NCBI RefSeq assembly: GCF_019219075.1
Contig: NZ_JAHUWJ010000011.1
Location: forward strand, 165,437-229,436
From: Chitinophaga sp. sic0106
Lineage (GTDB): Bacteria > Bacteroidota > Bacteroidia > Chitinophagales > Chitinophagaceae
Direction of reading: 5' to 3'
DNA: 64,000 bases
A program made the position numbers and the translations under genes. Each line of letters starts with the position of its first letter. Position 1 is the first letter of the stretch. The notes beneath the pieces are model-generated. The model did no database searches and had not been told where the DNA came from. It worked only from the letters and a program-made list of their open reading frames with translations. Shown one piece after another: positions 61,777 to 64,000 of this stretch.

Positions 61777-62871
61777 TCAGTTGTATACTTTTACAAGGTA
61801 TACAAATTCTTCTACTTTTTTGATCTGGTCCACACGATTCATTCCTTCCAGTTTACTTTTATGTGCCCATTCTTTTTTGGATTGCTTGTCTTTCGGCATT
61901 TCATCCAGCAGGCGTTTCAGGTGGGCGGATTTCACTGCGAAAGCGATACCGTCGGAGGTGGTTTGTTTGCCGGTGATAATACCTACGATATCACCTTTGG
62001 CATCCAGGAGCGGGCCTCCGCTGTTGCCCGGATTAACCGGGATAGATACCTGGTAGGCGGTGGTGTCGCCGTTGAAGCCGGTTTTGGCGGAAATATATCC
62101 TTTACCATAAACGATTTCATCCCTTGGGTAGCCCATGGTGAATACTTCTTCACCGAGGGTGATACTTTGAGGTTTGAGGGCGTAAGGTAATGGCTGACTT
62201 TTAAAGGTGCTGTCGGCAATTTTGAGCACCGCCAGGTCGCTGGAGATGTCTTCAAATACGCTGACTGCTTTATAGGCGTCGCCTTTGGTATTTTGAACGT
62301 AGATGGAGTCAGCACCTGCCACTACGTGGAGGTTGGTAACGATGTAACCGTTGCCGGAAACAGCGAAACCTGTACCGCCGTAGGTACCTGGATTGAGGGG
62401 TGCTTTATTTTTATCTTTAATATCGTTGATGAGGGCGTTTTGAGAGCGCTGGATGTTGTTCAGCACGCGTCTGACGTCTTCATACTGGGCGGTAGATTTG
62501 TTTCGGCTGCTGTTCTGAATAATTGCGATGGTAGAAATGGAGGTTACCAGGGCAATACAGGCGGCAGCTGCCAGGTTGGCGATGGTGCGGCGGCGTATAC
62601 GGGCGCGTTTGCTGGCCTGGGTAGCTTCCTGAACGGTGGTACGGATGGCCGGCATATCCAGTTGCTGGTGGATGCGATCCATCTGGGCCTGCAGATCTTT
62701 ACGTTTACCGAGGTGGTCCAGTTCCTGGATGAGGAGCTGGTGTTCTTCTACCTGGCGGTTGATCTGTGGGTTTGTTCTACGCAATTCATCAAAGGCAGCC
62801 TTCTCCTGCACAGTCATTTCCCCTTCGAGGTAACGCTCTATTTCACTGATGAGAAACATATCTTCTTTCAT
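61777..62871 (-). CDS. Anti-sigma-like domain fused to a periplasmic trypsin-like (HtrA-type) protease
   Basis: 364 residues. Residues about 1-90 resemble the cytoplasmic part of Bacteroidota anti-sigma factors (ISEIERYLEGEMTVQEKAAFDELRRTNPQINRQVEEHQLL). A membrane helix spans about 98-118 (ANLAAAACIALVTSISTIAII). The rest is a chymotrypsin-fold S1C protease with triad His182 (VTNLHVVAG), Asp212 (SSDLAVLKI) and Ser284 (NPGNSGGPLL). No PDZ domain follows. The ECF sigma gene lies nine bases upstream, so the fusion probably binds that sigma factor in the cytoplasm and uses its protease domain outside. Ends at the shared palindromic terminator. Confidence 0.85.
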   Translation of the reverse strand: MKEDMFLISEIERYLEGEMTVQEKAAFDELRRTNPQINRQVEEHQLLIQELDHLGKRKDLQAQMDRIHQQLDMPAIRTTVQEATQASKRARIRRRTIANLAAAACIALVTSISTIAIIQNSSRNKSTAQYEDVRRVLNNIQRSQNALINDIKDKNKAPLNPGTYGGTGFAVSGNGYIVTNLHVVAGADSIYVQNTKGDAYKAVSVFEDISSDLAVLKIADSTFKSQPLPYALKPQSITLGEEVFTMGYPRDEIVYGKGYISAKTGFNGDTTAYQVSIPVNPGNSGGPLLDAKGDIVGIITGKQTTSDGIAFAVKSAHLKRLLDEMPKDKQSKKEWAHKSKLEGMNRVDQIKKVEEFVYLVKVYN

Positions 62872-62880
62872 GGCTGCTGC

Positions 62881-63456
62881 TTATAATGATGTATTGTATT
62901 TATCGAAAAACATTTTTTTGAGTCGCATGAGGCACTTGTACTTTTGGTTTTTGGCGTTTTCCGAGCTGGTGTAGCCAAATTTGTCCGCTATTTCCTGCAT
63001 GGAATGTTTGTGCAGGTAATAATCTTCCAAAATAGTTTTGCATGGTTGCCCCAGGCTGTCCATAGCTTTTTCCATGATACGGAACTGTTCGTCTTTAGCC
63101 TCGTGGTCGTCTACAATGTCTTCGGCAGGTATGATTTCCTCCAGTTCCGTCGGGAGGGCATACAGGCCGTGGTTGCTCTGTAGTTTTTTGAGCCAGAGGT
63201 GGCGGCAAACAGAATACAGGAAAGTTTTCAGGCGGCTGGTGAGTGTAAAGTCTCCTTTACAGGCCTTTTCATATAATATAATGATGGCTTCCTGGAATAC
63301 ATCCTTGGCATCGTCTTCGGTTCCGTTATGCTGTAAAATCATGCGTAATACAACCGGAAAATTATCTGAATAGATGATTTCCAATGACTTACCATCACTT
63401 TTTGCCAACCCCAGCAATAAATCCCTATCTTTTGCTATGTCTTGAATTTGCTTCAC
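62881..63456 (-). CDS. ECF RNA polymerase sigma factor paired with the anti-sigma/protease fusion
   Basis: 191 residues with a GTG start (MKQIQDIAKDRDLLLGLAKSD). Region 2 is at about 25-95 (LEIIYSDNFPVVLRMILQHNGTEDDAKDVFQEAIIILYEKA, then RLKTFLYSVCRHLWLKKLQ); region 4 at about 130-185 (MEKAMDSLGQPCKTILEDYYLHKHSMQEIADKFGYTSSENAKNQKYKCLMRLKKM). There is no in-frame ATG upstream before a stop codon. A TTGGGTTACC sequence lies about 25 bases upstream on its own strand and is repeated in front of the divergent lipoprotein gene, suggesting auto- and co-regulation. Confidence 0.88.
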   Translation of the reverse strand: MKQIQDIAKDRDLLLGLAKSDGKSLEIIYSDNFPVVLRMILQHNGTEDDAKDVFQEAIIILYEKACKGDFTLTSRLKTFLYSVCRHLWLKKLQSNHGLYALPTELEEIIPAEDIVDDHEAKDEQFRIMEKAMDSLGQPCKTILEDYYLHKHSMQEIADKFGYTSSENAKNQKYKCLMRLKKMFFDKYNTSL

Positions 63457-63480
63457 TCTTAATACAGTTAAAAGGCGTTT

Positions 63481-63527
63481 GGTAACCCAAAGTACCGAAA
63501 AAAAAATTTTTAAAACATTGGGTTACC
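63481..63527. promoter_or_regulatory. Divergent pair of TTGGGTTACC elements
   Basis: ggtaacccaa at 63481-63490 and ttgggttacc at 63518-63527 form a perfect inverted pair in the region between the sigma gene (minus) and the lipoprotein gene (plus). Each precedes one of the divergent genes in the same relative orientation, as expected for a -35-like element of the local sigma factor or a shared operator. Confidence 0.45.
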
Positions 63528-63587
63528 TTTTGGGTGATCCCGGTATAAAGGTTAAATCATTCAAAAAACATCCTAAATTATTGTACG

Positions 63588-63821
63588 ATGAAGAACGTAA
63601 TTAAATTTGGTTTCCTGGTTGCCGCTTTCGGTATTTTCGCAGTTGCTTGTGGTGGTAACGCTGAGCAGAAAGCTGTAGATTCTACTGCTACTGAAGCTAC
63701 TCAAGCTATCGACTCTGCTGCTAACGCTGCAAACGCTGCTGTTAACGCAACTGCTGATTCTGCTAAAGCTGCTGTTGATTCAGCTGCTGCTGCTGCTGTT
63801 GATACTGCTGCAAAACACTAA
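63588..63821 (+). CDS. Small alanine-rich lipoprotein
   Basis: 77 residues with a signal peptide and lipobox ending at Cys21 (FAVACGG). The mature 57 residues are mostly Ala with regular Ser/Thr/Asp/Lys spacing (TQAIDSAANAANAAVNATADSAKAAVDSAAAAAV), predicting one long amphipathic helix like a small Lpp- or entericidin-type envelope lipoprotein. Codon use is heavily GCT/GCA-biased, consistent with high expression. It is divergent from the ECF sigma gene and shares the TTGGGTTACC motif, so it may be a target of that sigma factor. A strong terminator follows. Confidence 0.82.
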   Translation: MKNVIKFGFLVAAFGIFAVACGGNAEQKAVDSTATEATQAIDSAANAANAAVNATADSAKAAVDSAAAAAVDTAAKH

Positions 63822-63848
63822 TTTGCAACACAACGCATATTATATAAG

Positions 63849-63879
63849 CCGCCCCGGGACTCCCGGGGCGGTTTTTTTT
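63849..63879 (+). terminator. Terminator of the small lipoprotein gene
   Basis: Stem ccgccccggg/cccggggcgg (63849-63858 with 63862-63871), loop act, then eight T residues. The group II intron begins two bases after the T tract. Confidence 0.95.
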
Positions 63880-63881
63880 GT

Positions 63882-64000
63882 GTGCGCCAGGCATGGCGAT
63901 CTGCTATAGGGTGCAAGTCCCGAACCCACTTTGTAGTAGGAAGGGTTAGCCAATAGCAAGGGTGTCGCGGGCGACTGCGAATCTGAAGGAAGCTGGCGGC
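63882..64000 (+). mobile_element. Group II intron, 5' end of domain I (continues beyond window)
   Basis: The sequence from GTGCG at 63882 has the conserved 5' splice boundary, then the domain I elements gcgccaggcatggcg, ctatagggtgcaagtcccgaac, aagggttagcc, caagggtgtc and gaatctgaaggaagc, which recur in bacterial group II introns of reverse-transcriptase type. It sits immediately behind a Rho-independent terminator, a known preferred location for some intron classes (class C). The intron-encoded reverse transcriptase would lie downstream of the window. The class cannot be decided from 119 bases. Confidence 0.85.

Noticed and set aside
1..64000. CRISPR array or tandem short spacers
   Set aside because: No regularly spaced direct repeats of 24-40 bases anywhere; repeated motifs are dispersed hairpins.

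Overview
The window reads as a chromosomal segment of a Bacteroidota bacterium, most likely Chitinophaga or a close relative (inference). Support: three SusC/SusD outer-membrane uptake pairs, a secreted protein with a type IX secretion type-B (gliding-associated) C-terminal domain, and promoters of the Bacteroidota form TTTG-N19/20-TAnnTTTG. Base composition is moderate, apart from an AT-rich island near 28.8-30.3 kb. I found no rRNA, tRNA or CRISPR array.

Layout. 0-15.2 kb: three consecutive susC-susD pairs (the first susC is cut by the window edge) with no enzyme between them; two have long leaders with a clear promoter and a shared LacI-type palindrome. 15.3-20.6 kb: housekeeping genes mutS, an SpoU methyltransferase, a UbiA-family prenyltransferase, ruvX and def. 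20.6-23.7 kb: two paralogous ECF sigma/anti-sigma pairs, all four genes with non-ATG starts. 23.8-28.4 kb: a secreted unknown, a T9SS-sorted PKD/Ig-like protein, an RluA-family pseudouridine synthase and lipB. 28.4-30.3 kb: repeat-bearing non-coding DNA and an AT-rich cassette with a duplicated small gene around a DUF6169-like gene. 30.3-35.6 kb: secreted unknown, PLP desulfhydrase/deaminase, GH29 fucosidase, and a nucleotidyltransferase-sugar kinase pair. 36-43.9 kb: isoleucine/valine operon ilvE-ilvD-ilvB-ilvN-ilvC-ilvA, preceded by a leader peptide and attenuator. 44-54.4 kb: SDR and FAD oxidoreductases, GH95 fucosidase, and a pentose block (sodium symporter, xylB, xylA, aldose epimerase). 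54.6-63.8 kb: two envelope-signalling modules. One is ECF sigma, TPR membrane protein, membrane-anchored subtilisin and TPR-CHAT protease; the other is an ECF sigma with an anti-sigma-like domain fused to a trypsin-like protease. The window ends inside a group II intron inserted directly behind a terminator.

Most notable points: (1) the ilv leader, a 38-codon peptide with an unbroken run of nine Val/Ile codons, a terminator with a nine-T tract, and a 7-bp alternative pairing placed just before the leader stop codon; (2) the sigma-TPR-subtilisin-CHAT locus facing a sigma/anti-sigma-protease fusion, the best candidate for a little-described system; (3) a dispersed double-hairpin repeat family with conserved apex and changing stems; (4) a MITE-like element with terminal inverted repeats; (5) paired LacI-like operators in two susC leaders; (6) the 5' end of a group II intron at a terminator.
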